Of a stretch of DNA of 64,000 nucleotides, positions 28,050 through 40,893 are shown one piece after another. The DNA is from Malurus cyaneus samueli. Lineage: Eukaryota; Chordata; Aves; Passeriformes; Maluridae. Below the pieces are notes generated by a model, which worked only from the letters and a program-made list of their open reading frames with translations, did no database searches and had not been told where the DNA came from. Position numbers and translations under genes: made by a program. Numbering within the stretch: the first letter of the stretch is position 1; each line of letters opens with the position of its first letter. The stretch spans positions 57,223,804 through 57,287,803 of the forward strand of contig CM019216.1 of assembly GCA_009741485.1 (NCBI GenBank), in the 5' to 3' direction.

Positions 28050-28185
28050 AGTAGAGTCTCCATTCTTGCAGCTCCTCAAAACCTGACTAGGCACAGCCCT
28101 GAGCTGCAGCAGGGGCTCCAGCTGACCCTGCACTGAGCAGGGAGAAGGCGATTTCCAGATCCCTTCCCACCTCAGTTCTGTGATG
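28050..28185 (+). mobile_element. CR1 LINE 3' tail fragment, sense to TULP4
   Basis: Landmarks of the CR1 3' end are visible in order: AGAGTCTCCATTCTTGCAGC, TCCTCAAAACCTGACTAGGC, ACAGCCCTGAGCTGCAGCAG, GGGCTCCAGCTGACCCTGC, CAGATCCCTTCCCACCTCAG, TTCTGTGAT. It is only about 135 bp and heavily 5'-truncated. Confidence 0.88.
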
Positions 28186-28948
28186 AGGTAGCAAAGAGGG
28201 ACGACTTTTAATAAAAAATGCTGAAAGTGTTGGGTCATGCACAGACTCGGACTGCAAGGGGAGCTGAGGTTATGTAAGGGCAGCTTAGAAAACGTTGGCA
28301 GATCATGGACATGGATGCTTTTTTTGCAAAATGTCTCCAGAACGACTGTAGAAATAGTAATGCTAGTAAAAAGTCAGAAAGCAGAATGAGGAGCCTAAAA
28401 CTGGCTAGGGGATATGTGTGACAGGGATGTTGTCAGTAACAATGATCAGCTTAGGTACAAACCAGATATAATAGAGGGATTGATCAGGTAAGTTAGCAGG
28501 TGCTTAAAGGTTTTGAAATTGAAGAATTGGTGCCATATTGTCCATCGCTGGAATTTTCCACATACTAATCAGTGGTTCATTCATAGGTGAAGTATGATCA
28601 AGTGATCAAAATGTTTTAGCATTGCCTTAATGACTAAAGGTTGAGGTGTTTTAAATTTTTTTTCTTTCTTTCTCCCTTCCGGAAAGCCTGAGAGGCAGGA
28701 TGGCAGCAAAGGTAGTACTTTTAGGATGGCACCTTATGTTCCCCTGGCAGCCACATTTGGGCAACAGAGTGGCCAGGGCAGCTGTCCCTGCAGGGCCACT
28801 GAGGGTTGAGGCTTGCAGTCACCAAGATAGCTGGGGACACGAGCTGTGACAGGAATGTCTTCAGCACAATTTCTCCCCTCCCTCTAGAGGGCCATGAAGT
28901 TGTGGGAGTTATATTTTCTTTCAGGTTGGTTCTTGGCCAGAGGCCTTT
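28186..28948. other. Non-coding gap between two CR1 fragments
   Basis: No gene is recognised. A pyrimidine-rich stretch lies at about 28655-28680, and a GC-richer patch at 28690-28890 has no recognised homology. Confidence 0.4.
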
Positions 28949-29030
28949 GAGGTTAGAAGAGACCATTGTAAACATTCAGTCATGTCTTCTGCACTCCAGG
29001 CCTTGGGACATCTTTCAGTTATTGTATTAA
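28949..29030 (-). mobile_element. Ancient CR1/L3-like LINE 3' tail, antisense
   Basis: The plus strand reads GAGGTTAGAAGAGACCATTG followed by a CATTCAGTCATGTCTTCTGC block and CCAGGCCTTGGGACATC. This is the reverse-complement pattern of an old CR1/L3-type tail that is common in turtles, crocodiles and birds and normally contains AGAAGGGACCATTATGATCA. The resemblance is clear for about 70 bases and then fades. It appears to be a different and older subfamily from the sense copy 760 bp upstream. Confidence 0.5.
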
Positions 29031-30779
29031 TGAGCTTAGACATGGATCATCTGTTTTTAGGAGCTTGATAGATCATCTGTAGTTTAGCGTGGTAATTATC
29101 CCCACTGTTACACATCTCCTCTACTGATTTTCTTGCCAGAATTTACTGGTGATGGATCTTTGCTAGCATATGTGAATGTTGAAATAAAAAGTTCGAGGAC
29201 AGACTATGGCAAAATAAAATACACATTTAGGATTAAGTAATGGGTTTGAAAATGTTTTCAGGAAAACTAAGTTTAAGAGGTAGAAACATAGTTCTATAAG
29301 CCTTTAATATTTTTATTCTCAGTGATAAAATTCCAACGTCTGATGAAGAGATGTAGTCAAGAGTTGTGATGACAATCATGAATGTAAGACAGGATATGGT
29401 CTCCCATACAGTAATGCCAATTTAGTGACTGGTTACTGGTAAAAAGCAAGCTCCTCTTCTGGCCCAAATTATTTTTTTTAGTTGCTTTGTTTATTTTTCC
29501 TTTTCCTGACTGCCTAGGCCCTGAAGTGAGTGCTAGGAGAACAGGCAGGACAGGAACAGTGTCTTTCAGGAGTAGCCTACAATGAGATGGGCTCAGGAGC
29601 ATCATTCAGGTCTGTGGGGGCATAAGGAACCCTGGGAACTAAGGATCTGACTAGGAACAATATAGTTTGATCTTATAGCAGAGGTTTGAAAAATCTATAT
29701 TTTCAGAGATTTTTGTTCATATTTACACATCTCGGCTTTAAAATATTAAATTGAGAATGTAGAATATTACTGTATTAGGGCATTGCTGTAGGAGTACATT
29801 ATTAGAACGGAACAGACACTGAAGTCACAGGATTGACAGTGGCATGCACACAATTTGATAAGAGCTCCTGAATAAAACATGTGATGGGTACAGGCAGCTG
29901 ATGCACTCACTGCTGTTGTGTGACTGACATGGACATGAGGAGAGGAAAAAAGGTTAGGGCAGCAGGACACCACAAATGGGCTTCTGCCTCTTTGGCTTCC
30001 TGATCTTACACATCAGGAATTGGAAGAGAAAGGAGGAAAAGTGGATGACACTCTGTCATCTCATCTCACAAAATGGTTAAAATTGTGGTGTGCTTCTACA
30101 GACACACGTACGTTGGGGGATTTAGTAACAGCATTATGTTAAAGGCTGCTCTGTTACTGGGCTTTTTCTGAGGAAGCTATTGACCTGGGTTGGACCTTAC
30201 TTTTCAAGATCATGTAGGAGAGAAGAAAGCAGATTATTGCTATTTTTTGTGTATATCCTGAAGTATCCCATATTTAATAGAATTCGTAGAGATACATAAT
30301 CCTTCTTGTCCTTCTTTTACTTATTGATTGCATTGGATAACCAGGTAATTTGTGCTCTTTCAAACTTTCATGAAAAGCAGAAATGGGCATGAAACATTTA
30401 ACAAAAAAGGGGTTTTTTTCTGGAATATGGTCCAACCCGTATTTGACTGCAGCCTATCAGAAATAAACAATGAAGAGTTTTATACACTGAAAGAAAAAGA
30501 ATCTCCCCTTTTTAGATCTTTTAAGTGTCTGGTGTTCATTTATGGATGTATCTTTTATAGTGGCATAAAAGGCTTGGCAGTTCTGANNNNNNNNNNNNNN
30601 NACCCCTTCATATTTCTGTGCATGAACATGAAACATGTAGTTCTGTGTGCTTATAGTGGTGCAGAGTGAACATATAATCAGTGTGTCTGATTATATTTCT
30701 GAAAAAAAGCTCTTCCACCAATATTTGAATGGGATAAAGCCTCATTCTCCTGAGTTTGCTGAAGTCAGTGACTGTACTG
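29031..30779. other. Non-coding intron-like DNA with assembly gap
   Basis: No gene or transposon is identified. The stretch contains the N run at 30587-30601. Open frames are short and on both strands, one of them interrupted by the gap. Confidence 0.5.
30587..30601. other. Assembly gap (15 N)
   Basis: Fifteen consecutive N interrupt the sequence. The true gap length is unknown. Flanking sequence on both sides is unique and AT-rich. Confidence 1.
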
Positions 30780-30930
30780 AATCACAGAATAACCGAGTTT
30801 CAAGGGACCTCTGGAGACTGTCTTGTCCAACCCCTGTGCCCAAAGCAGTGTCAACTGGGGCAGACCAGTACTGTGTCCAGTCAGGTTTTGAGCATCTCCA
30901 AGAATTGTGACTCTGCAACTTCCTGAGTCC
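30780..30930 (-). mobile_element. CR1 LINE 3' tail, antisense
   Basis: The plus strand begins AATCACAGAATAACCGAGTT, the reverse complement of the CR1 terminal repeat, and continues TCAAGGGACCTCTGGAGAC, TGTCCAACCCC, CAAAGCAGTGTCAACT and GAGCATCTCCAAGAATTGTG. All are in the order expected for a CR1 3' end read backwards. The 5' truncation point is near 30930. Confidence 0.92.
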
Positions 30931-32579
30931 AAGTGGCACAGTATATGGTGCAAAACACTGAATATGGGACAGGAAGTGAGATGAAGAGCCAAGTTTTATG
31001 ATCCACATTCCATGGAAGCATTTAGGCATACACTTCAGTCTTACTACAAGTGTAAACACAGTTAATTTTTGGGTTTAAGTGCAATACTGAGCTAGACTCA
31101 TTAGTAATGTTTATTTTCATTTAATGTGTTTTTGTTATTCTATTCAACCACAGAAATCAGATGGATAATTGCTAGTTCTGCTGCATTTATGCATTCCCTT
31201 TTATTTTCCTAATGTCAGAAAGGGCTGCAACTGGGACCCAGGTACAACCATGTAACTCTATGGGCTTTGGTCAGTTTTATTCTTAGTGACTAAGAATATG
31301 TTTTCATATTTATTACTGTAATACTACACAGAACTGTAAGAATTTATGATGTTTGCATATGTAGAGGTGTAATTTATTTATAATGTGTGCAGTAAATTTT
31401 TTAATGTCGTAAACCCTTTGCATAAAGCCTTTGAAAAAGTAATAAGGCTGCAGCAGGCCTGTGCAATAATCTTGTCATCCTTAAATTATTTTTCTGAAGC
31501 ACTGCCTCTCAAGCTGTCATATGGGATACTTTAATCTCTTTTGCTGATGGCATTCACTGTGTCCGCTTCCAGGGCAGCCACGGGCAGACCTCTTTTGAAA
31601 AACAGATGAAGCAGTTTATATATAGCATTCCATTTATTCCTAATGAAATCAAATGGCCTTGTGGCCAGGACTTGGGGAAAAAGAGCGGTTTATTGAGAAC
31701 CTCTAAATAGGATAAAAGGAGTAACAAATGGTGCTGCATTCCCTGGCGAGTTGCCTTTTCAATATCACATAGAAAATCTCCCTCTGAAATGGAAAGAATT
31801 CACCACACCCTGTTTCTGTAGAGGTGATTCAATACTTCCTCAAAGATTTTATGAATAGTAAAAAAAAAAAAATGCTTCTGTGGCATTGGATATCAGAACT
31901 GAGACATCAGAGTAACTAGTATGTAATATTTATCATATTTCACAGTGTCCCTTCCTCAACAGATATGTCTGACTGGATGTTAATTTTAATTGACATGAAA
32001 GGACAATTAAAAAAAATTGCAATTCCATTGCAATTATGAATTTGGAGGGTACGCCTGAGACTTGTTTCTATAACTGCAGGGCCACAAAGACCTACTGACC
32101 ATGATTCTTCATGGACAGAGCTCTGAGTAGAAAGTGTACTTTATCTATCAGTGCCTGCACAGTGCCCTGGTGTGTGAGATTAGACACAAGTACTGGTGCT
32201 GGTATGCTGCACTTACTATAAACAGTGCTTTTCCATGCAAAGACATTTTGGGTTGGGATTGCCCTGTGATCATTAGCTGCAAGAGATGCTGAAAGTACAT
32301 CAGTGTTGGCAGAATGGTGCACAAAATTCAAATGTATGAAAAGTCATAATCCATTCACCTCATTGACTTTACTTTTATCTTGATATTACAAGGTCGAAAT
32401 TTGTTTCTTGTAAATGTAATGTTGGTTATCCGATTGAATTGTCTGCTTGAAAAGTTTGTTCTTCTAATTGGCTTCTCTTATAATTTTTTAGAGTTCAGTT
32501 AGCTCCGTAATATGGCCTCATGGTTTAACAATGATAAAAAACCTCTGAAACAGAGTAATTTTACATCTGAGAAAATGTA
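30931..32579. other. Non-coding intron-like DNA
   Basis: No gene or repeat is recognised apart from a poly-A run of 13 at 31860-31872. The base composition is AT-rich throughout. Confidence 0.5.
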
Positions 32580-32850
32580 TGTGCTGGTTTCAGCTAGGGT
32601 AGAGTTAATTTTCTTCACAGAACCTAGTATGGGGCTGTGTTTTGGATTTGTGCTGAACACAGTTGATAGTATAGAGGTATTTTTATTGTTATCAAAAAGG
32701 GCTTACACAGAGCAGAGGCCCTTCCTGCTTTTTGTACTGCCAAGCTGGTGAGGAAGTTGGGGATGCATGGGAGTTTGGGAGGAGACACAGGTGGAACACG
32801 AGACCCCAACTGGCCAAAGGGATATTCTGTAATGTATGGCATCATGGTCA

Positions 32851-32860
32851 GTATATAAAG
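32851..32860 (+). promoter_or_regulatory. TATA box of the solo LTR
   Basis: GTATATAAAG lies in the middle of the LTR, at the position expected for the U3 promoter, about 170 bases before the polyadenylation hexamer. It reads in the same direction as TULP4. The motif is intact; activity is unknown. Confidence 0.7.
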
Positions 32861-33028
32861 TAGGGGGAAGAAGGAAAGAGGGGATGCTTGGAATGCTGGT
32901 GTTTGTCTTTCCAAGTCCCTGTTGTGGTGCGATGGAGCCCTGCTCTGCTGGTAGCCAGTGAACGCCTGCCTGCTCATGGGAAGCAGTGAATCCTTGCTTT
33001 GCTTGTGTGCATGGTTTTTGCTTTCCCT

Positions 33029-33034
33029 ATTAAA
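33029..33034 (+). terminator. Polyadenylation hexamer of the solo LTR
   Basis: ATTAAA follows TTTTGCTTTCCCT near the presumed R/U5 region. It is in sense orientation to the host gene, so it could in principle end transcripts that start in the LTR or read through from the gene. Confidence 0.55.
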
Positions 33035-33155
33035 TTATCTTAACCCACAAGTTTTCTACCTTTTACCCTTCTGGTTCTCTCCCTGGTCCTGCTGGTAGGA
33101 GAGTGAGCGAGCGGCTGCCTGGGCCTTGGTGGCTGGCTGGGTTTAAACCATGACC

Positions 33156-36100
33156 ATGTTATATTTTATCCTGTATGTTTATTGTCTGTCACTCTTCCAC
33201 TTTGCACCTGTCTGAATGCCTTTAAGCTAATTTCCCATATAGCAGGGCTTTGCCCCTGGATGCATTTCATTATACATTTTCTCCAGGTCACCAGTGGCTT
33301 TCTATCTGTTTCTTCACTCTTTTCATCTCTTTTGATTTTTAGTACTTGGATGCTTTGATAATGTTAATCCTCAAGGGCCAGTTGATTGAGACAGTTGACT
33401 CAGACTTGCAATCAGACTTGAGAGAGCACCTTCCATGAATGTGTGCCTAAATGTAATAAGCCTGTTAGAGAAAATTATATGAAATGCAGCATCTTCACAG
33501 TTGAAGTGATGGGTATTATTTGAAAATCACACTTTTGAAATGCTAAAAATATACATAATTTTTAAAGTGCTTGAATTTGCAAAATCTGGGTGCTGAAGGT
33601 AACTTTTCGTTGACCCAACTAAGTGTTTTGGTAGCCGTTGGAAGAAAGGAGTGTGTAGCAAACTGGTCTTCATTAGCTGCCATGGACAATTCCCTTTTAA
33701 AAATTATGTAATATCAGAATTTACTGAATGAAAAAAGATTAAGATGCAGAGATTTTATTTGATTTCAATACGATTTATCTTTTAAATTTGATAGAGCTTT
33801 GTGCTAACTTAAGTTTGAACACAAGCTTCCTAGCCTTTAAAAGCCAAAGGCAGAAAGAAGTGTGCTTGGTTTTCAGAAGGAAACTAAAGTAGGGAAAATA
33901 GTACAGCTCTTCTTTTAACTGCAAGATACTGCTCTTCCGCTTGTCCTCAGCTCTCAAACTTCACTTTTCCAATGGTATTGCAGGTGGTATTTCTGAGATT
34001 TCATGTTCAGGATTTCTTTTAAAAAACTGAAGGAGACCAACTGCAGAGAGCCAAGCCTGTATCCAGATGTAAGCTCAGTTTGTTCATCTCTTTCCTAGTC
34101 TGTAAAGCTTTAGTTCCCTCTCATGTATTATTCTCTGCTTACCAACCCAGGATGCCAGATATCAATATGAACAGTACACTGTGTCATGTGGAAGATACAG
34201 ATAAATACCCCCATCAACCTGTAGATGTGGGGCTGGAGCCTGAGGATGATAACTTCTGAATGACAGAATAGGAACTTTTATTGGAAACAAAAGGACTGCA
34301 CTTTTTATTTTTCCGGCTCAACTTCCTAGATGTATGTCTGTAAACAGCTGGTTCCAGAGAGCTTTATGGCTCAGGTTGTGTTCCTGGGCTGTGCCCACAT
34401 CCAACTATGTGGTTCATGCCACATCGGTCACTTGGCCAGAACCTGGCAGAGGCACTGCCATCCATCTGGTCCATTTATCAGCTTTGACTGCAGTTGCTAT
34501 TTTGGAGCTTTCAAATAGGCACAGACAACAAAAAGAAATTACTTTGTAGTTTACCATATGGTGCTGAAAAGCAAGTAAACCACTGAAATTTTGCAAGAAG
34601 CAAAATGTAGAGGGAGGCAGGAGTACAGAAGTGGGAGAGATGATGATAAAAGAGATGAAGTGCCACAGACATTAAATAGATAAATAAAGGTGAGGAAAAT
34701 ACACATGCTGCAGGAACTTGAATGTTAAATTAATACCACTTTATATTGTAATGTCAGGGTTATGCTTTATAGCTGAAACAAGAACGCTGTCATAAATCCG
34801 GATTAATCTGTTTGGTTTTCAAGTAATGGACTGAGGAATGACTCACTCTTCCTCAGAATTTATGTGCTGTTATTGTTAATACAAGGATGCATTTCCTATT
34901 ACACTCTGTGGAAATAAAGGTGTTTTCCCAAGTATTTTGAATGCCATATTTAATTCCCTAATCATAGTTGCTAGAGAGGAGGTTTGCATTGGCCCATGCT
35001 CTGAGCCACCTTCCTGGAATACACTGAAAAATATGTTGAAATATTAGTCTGTTACCTCCCTCCCCAGGCATTCCTTTAAAATGCCTTGAAATTCACATTA
35101 ATGTTAAGGTAAAAACAAACGTGGTTTTATAAATAAATTTAATTTTAATTATGCAATACAATGTATAATGCATTCCATAGACACACAAAATGTAAAAGAA
35201 AACCAAGCAATTACCTGCCTTTTAGGTTAAACCAAGGTATTCCTCCTAACCTTTATGGAGTAGCTCACAGGTTGCTAGAAATTGATGTCCCCATGGCTAA
35301 GGAAATATTTCACAAGGAAGCCTCTGGTCTTCGATGTAGAGGTGGAAGAGGTTTAAGAGTAAATATGAACTGCGAGATGCCAACCATTTTTTTGCTGTTT
35401 GCTGTGGTTTAATCTGTAGTTAAATCCTCTTTTCCTTCTCTCTCATTCATTCACTTGTGTAAGAATTACTGGTCCATAGTTTATTCAGTTATAGATGCCA
35501 TCTGATCTGTTAAATAGGGTCACTTATTTGAAATACAAGGATCTCTTTGGCTAGATTTCCTGTAAGGCAGTAGGCTGCCTTTTTGGTAGATGATTTTCTC
35601 TACTTGATTAAACTGTCACTAAAATGTTAAGATAATGAAGACGAAAACTGTGATTCTCACCTGCTAAGGAAACACAAAAATCTCAGTATAATATCTTTTC
35701 ATGCTCTGGACCTTGTGAGCATTCAGTTCAGCATCTTCATACAGTTACATAAACCAAGACTGAAGTTTGTATTGCTGACTCTTGAGTTAATCTACATGTG
35801 ACTCTCTGTAGACCACTTTGAGATAAAAAAGGGCTTGAGATGACTTTTTTTTTCTTTTCCCTCTCCTCAAAACTGTTTACCTTTTTTTTTTCCTTGCTCC
35901 TTTTCCTGAAAGTTATAGATCTGAGCCTTTTGCTTCCCATATGATGGCAGTGAAAAGTTGCAATCCCATTGTAGGCTTGGTTTCTCAGTCTGTGACGTTG
36001 GACTTTTTGTAATATGATGAGTTGTTTCTGACTCTGTTAGCATATGGCCAGCACAGTCATGCACTTTACTATAGTAAGCTTTTGCAATTAGTGATACGAG

Positions 36101-39100
36101 GTTTTTTCTTAGAGACTGAAAACTGTTAGAATGCCAGAGCTGGTTTCCAGGGGCCTTATAGGAGACATTTCATCAAATATCTGGTGTCTTTGCACAGCTG
36201 CATGATTGAATTCAGTAGGTTTGCCCTTTGCACTTTGAAGGGAGTAATTCTCATATTACTATTTTTAATCTTGTACAAATCTTTTGATTTGCCATTGCAT
36301 TAACTTTTGTAGAGCTAATTATAATTCCTTCTTTCAAGAAACCATTATGATAATGGGGAGGGGGGAAGTCTTCAAAAATATATTGCCACCCTGAGCTATA
36401 AATGCACCATGGAAATGTGAAGTGTCATGCATAGATCTGTAATGCTTCAGGGGTAGCATTAGCCTTTGATGGGATCATTCAGTGAAACTGCAGTGTGAAC
36501 AGCTCTTTTAAATTTAAGATGGTGAGATTTTAAAATAGATTTTAAAATAGAATACAGTTTGTCATTACCATTCTGACTGAAATGCTAAATTCATATTACC
36601 AGGTTTATTTTTACATCTACTGTTTATCTTTAGCAAGCTTTAGAGAAGTCCCATCTCCTCATGTTTCTCAGATGTTTGGATGACTGCATTATATGTTTGT
36701 TTTGATATGCTCCCTGTCTTTGTCTGTCATTTGGTGCTAGCTTGAAGGAAAATAGGAGTGTGCCTTGTAGTGGTGCACCTTTGCTGAAGGTATCTTTGCT
36801 CTTTGGCTCAAAATCTGTGTGGAGAGAGTGGGTGTTGATGAAGGAAGGCAGCTGCTGTTCTTGCTGCTCCCTTAGGAGCTATTATGTGTTCCTAACAGTA
36901 ATGCTGGAAGTCAGGCTGGACTTCTGCAGGTCAGCAAAGTTTCTCCTCTTTGAATTTGATTGTAAGCTGTCCTGTAGTAACCCCAGTGCACTGTCTCATT
37001 AGTCATGGCAGCATTGCTGACGGTAATTTTGGTATCTGAAAAAAGCCAGCTCCTCACTTGAATGATTGAAGGATTTGTTTGTTTATTTTTTTAGGCATAC
37101 TGCTGGATGAATGACCTCCAATGCCTCAGTAGTTCAGGCAAAAAAAAACACCCATATGGTTATTTGCTTAGTTTTGGAAAAGAAGAATACAGCACTGTTT
37201 CAATTTACATGGTGTCAATCCCAAGGCCCTCCATTAACTTCATCCATGTATCTTTTTTTTGTGCGTAACTTTTTTTCTGAGAGTTTCTGAGCAAAACACA
37301 GCCTGTAATTTAACACTAGAAAGACCTCTCTGAAGTATTGTCTTTAAAAGTAATTCACTTGCACTGAACTGATAAATTGAGAACTTTATTTGGCATAGCT
37401 TTAGTTTTTGATCTACAACCCGCACATGCTGGAAGTTACTTAATAGTTATGCAAAAAGCGAAGTATAAATCAACAGCTTAATAATGTCCTCCTTTAATTA
37501 CTTTTTGCTCTCACTTTATATTTAATTTTACATTGAATGAAGTGTTCCTTAGAGTAAATCAGATGTTGATTAGTTAAATGGATTATTCATGATGGAAAAA
37601 AATTTAATTGAAGTGAAAGCAAACATCTTTGCATCTATGTGAACAAATCTAAGCAGTATTTTTTTTTTCATCTTATTTGCTTTACCTTATTTACAGCAGG
37701 AAGATCACAGATCACAAGGTAGTTTTTGTCATGCATGTAGCTACTGAGTTGCCACCTGGGAATAAAATTTTCTTATTTTGGTATAAGTGTTTTTTCATTG
37801 GCCCCTTATTAGAGGGGAACTGCTGGGGAAGAATGTGAGCAAGATTCAGAGCCTCTGATTTCTTGGTGCTTGGCAGAAACAGAGCCTAGAAAAAGAGTAC
37901 AGTAGGTGATAGAACTGCACGGAATACTTAATCTGCATTGGGAGCATTATACTGATTTTTTTCAAAAGTGTTTCTTTTTGTCAGAAAACAAGTGTCCTTG
38001 CCTCTTCTTCTCAAGTTGCAGTTGTTAAGCTGGCTAGAAAGCAAAGCAAACTAATTTTAATTTCAGAAGGATTTATTGTTAGATAGCTTTAAAATTAGCC
38101 TCTCTAAAGATAAATAGTTGTACAGCAACAATGAGTAAACCAGATACCACTATGGAAATTTCATTGGATATAATACAGAGAGATCTGCTTTGGTGTGGTT
38201 GCATTTAGCTTGGAAAATCCATATTGGGAATTTTCTGTGCAGAGGATGTATTTCAGGAGCAAAGCAGACAGGAAGTTGTTAGGTATAGTGTGTGAATCAC
38301 AGAGAGGAGTGGGTGCAGCAGACATGTCCTCTGCTGCTCCTTGCAGTAAGTACAGGTTGAGTTAACAGCATAGATTTTGCTGGGAAGGGATTTTTATCTT
38401 AATGTCCTGAGTAAAGCATCAAAGTACTCTCTTAGGTAAAAGGTTTGCCTATTACTGAGGTGGTCTGACCCCTCTTGTTTGGAGGCTGTGTTTTACAGTG
38501 ACTATGGGTTAGTCAGCTGGAACCAGTCAGGCTGAAATTTTTCTAAATTGTTTGTCTAGCTTCAAGATGATACTTCATTTTTCTTTGAATACTTCTGATA
38601 TCTCTGTATCAAGGAGTTGGGATTTCTGTCTCCATATTCCCCAAATCTGCTTTTAGACCAATTTATTATTCCTTGAAATCTGAGAGAAGCAATTTAAATT
38701 TAGCAGTTATATCTTTTCCTATGCTGCTCAAATTGCACATGAACCCTTCTGACAAAGTGGCTCAGTGCAATGGTATCTGATACTCCAGGGATGAGGTTGG
38801 ACTCTTTCTGCTTCAGCTGCTTCTTCATTGAAACAACCAAGCTGAGGGTAGAAATAGAGAGCACAGGTGAAATGAAAGTGATTTGTACAAATGTGAAGGC
38901 AGGAATGGTTGGGAGGGGAGAGCAGAATTCACAAGGAAGGTGGGAGAAAACAAGTGAATTTTGTCTGGGAAAGGAGACTGGAAGGTGAGGAAAGGCAGAG
39001 CTGAAGAGGGGCTCAAAATGGAAAGCCTATCAAGGAGACTGGGAGTGGGAACTGTCAGGGGGAAAAGAGAAGAAATGGTTGAGGAATGGTTCTTCGCAAG

Positions 39101-40893
39101 CACATGAGGAAGCAGAGGAAGGGAGACTAGAATGAGGTTGGACAAGGATTTGGTGGTGGGGAAGAAATAGGATGGGACCCAAGCTCAGTTTGCATAGAAA
39201 GGGGCTAAGGAAATTTAAGCATGATATGAAAACAGTATTAAATACCATGGCTTGCCACTGCTATGATAAGCCATGCATTCTTGATTCTCTGTTGTCAGTA
39301 AATATCTGTGAAGGTCACCAGTAAAATCTCCCAGCACTGTGCAGAGGTCAGGATCTGGGGTACAGCAGGCAGCTAACGTTCAACAGTGTTGAAAAATGGA
39401 AAAATTTAGGTAGTTCTTTTGATCCAGTGGAACGCAGAAGAACTTGAAAATATGAGCAGAATTATGACCACTTTATCCACTTGATCCACTTGGTGCTGTT
39501 TAAAGGCCAGCATTTGTCTTCTGTTACCCTTCAGCAGTGTCAGATCCTCCTCACTGTATAGTTGATGTAGGAACCTGCCCCCTGTTGGAGATGCTCGTGC
39601 TTTGGGACTCCAGATGCATGGTTTAATGCCAATTTGGCCACTGTACTAGCTAATTCACCATAATGTGCTTTATTTTCCCCATCAATAATTTGGGGATGAT
39701 GATTTCTAACCACCCTCTGTTGAGGCCAGAGCTGTTGTTGGAGCTCTGCGAATGCCACAGTTCACAGAAGAGCTGAGAAGTGCTGGTTGTGCTATTAATG
39801 ACAGTTTCTTTCTGTCTGACTGGTGACTGTTTCCTTTTTCTCTTTGGGCCATTGTGTGACTGTGTTAGGACAGAAATTGAGAAGAAAGAAAGGAACTGCT
39901 GGGGATAATAGGTATGGTGTAACAGGGACAGCTTTCTCTCTTATTATCCAGACTCACTGCTCGGCCAAAACTGGATGCGTTTGTGTCTGCAGGCTGGACT
40001 GACTCAGACTTCGTAGGGAGTAATTTCAAAGCCATTCAGACCTCCCTGATGACACCTAGTTTATATGAAATAATTTTAAAGAATCTGGCTTTATTAAGTA
40101 ATTGTGAGCAGCTTGTACCCCGGCACCAAGTACTCGTTTTGTAGCTGTTGTGATAGTGCTGTGTGCGCTGTGATCTTTGGGCTGTGGGTTCAAGCAGCGC
40201 CACGGGAATGAGGAAGGGTGAGAGACAGGACTAGGAAGGGAAAAAGTGTAGAATAGCACATTTATTGTCACACATTGTTACATGAATGTTTTAAGAACTC
40301 AGTGTAGTGCTTATCTCTGAACAAGAGAGCTTTTATATTTCATGTTTATTCTTGCTCTTCTTGCTACTTGCAGCTCTTTTCGAGCAGAGAAAGCATCCCA
40401 GTGCTCTGCTGAAGATGATTCAGATGCTGATTTATGGTGTCTATCTGTTTGTATGAATTTGGATTTGAATTCAAATGAGAATCTCTGTCAATGTCATAGG
40501 TATCTAGCATTGAGAAGCAATTGCCTTTCAGTGGTTTATGTGCTATATTTAGTGTGATTCTTACAAATATTTCCGACCCTTGTCATTCTGTCAAAGTTGT
40601 CATTGAGGAACATGCTCAGGTCAGAAAGCTTTTGGTTTGTCTTATTGTTAGAGGAGAAGATGATACCATATTGGCATAGAGATCAAGCAAATGTGATTTA
40701 CTACTCGTTTTTGAAGTAGCAATCAGTGCATTGCTGCATCCACAGGAGTGAAAGTGATCAGGCTCAAAAGGCAGCTGTCTGAGGAAGAAGGAAATTTTGT
40801 TAAGCTCTTGCAGTAACACCACTTCTTCCATTAGATTAGAATCTTTCCTTCTTTCTTGCTTTTTTTATTGTTGTTTCTGTTCTTGAAGTTTAG
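33156..40893. other. Non-coding intron-like DNA
   Basis: No exon or identifiable transposon is seen. It holds a 12-bp tandem duplication (GATTTTAAAATA, twice) at 36526-36549, pyrimidine-rich runs at about 35845-35910, and a long purine-rich tract at 38870-39200. The minus-strand open frames over the last of these arise from strand asymmetry. Confidence 0.5.
38870..39200 (+). repeat. Purine-rich (A/G) tract on the plus strand
   Basis: About 330 bases are dominated by GGAAG, GAGG and GAAA words, such as GGGAGGGGAGAGCAG and GGGGGAAAAGAGAAGAAATG, with few pyrimidines. The composition explains the serine/proline/leucine-rich open frames on the opposite strand. Such tracts can adopt triplex structures, but no mirror-repeat test was done. 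Confidence 0.6.

Larger units (their letters stand above)
32580..33155 (+). mobile_element. Solo LTR of an avian endogenous retrovirus (ERVL-like), sense orientation
   Basis: The element starts TGTGCTGGTTTCAGCTAGGG and ends near GGTTTAAACCATGACC. In between it shows the ordered landmarks I recognise from LTRs abundant in songbirds and other Neoaves: TATGGGGCTGTGTTTTGGAT, CTTACACAGAGCAGAGGCCC, CCCCAACTGGCCAAAGGGAT, GTATATAAAG, TTTGTCTTTCCAAGTCCC and GAGTGAGCGAGCGGCTGCCT. No internal retroviral region or second LTR is adjacent, so it is a solo LTR left by recombination. The flanking 5-mers ATGTA (32575-32579) and ATGTT (33156-33160) are a probable target-site duplication with one mismatch, a length that fits ERVL-type insertions. 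The 3' border may shift by one base (a CA end at 33156). It carries no gene; an open frame crossing its left edge is chimeric and not real. Confidence 0.9.

Noticed and set aside
32512..32751. Plus-strand open frame across the left edge of the solo LTR
   Set aside because: It is half flanking intron and half non-coding LTR U3 sequence, so it cannot be a conserved protein.
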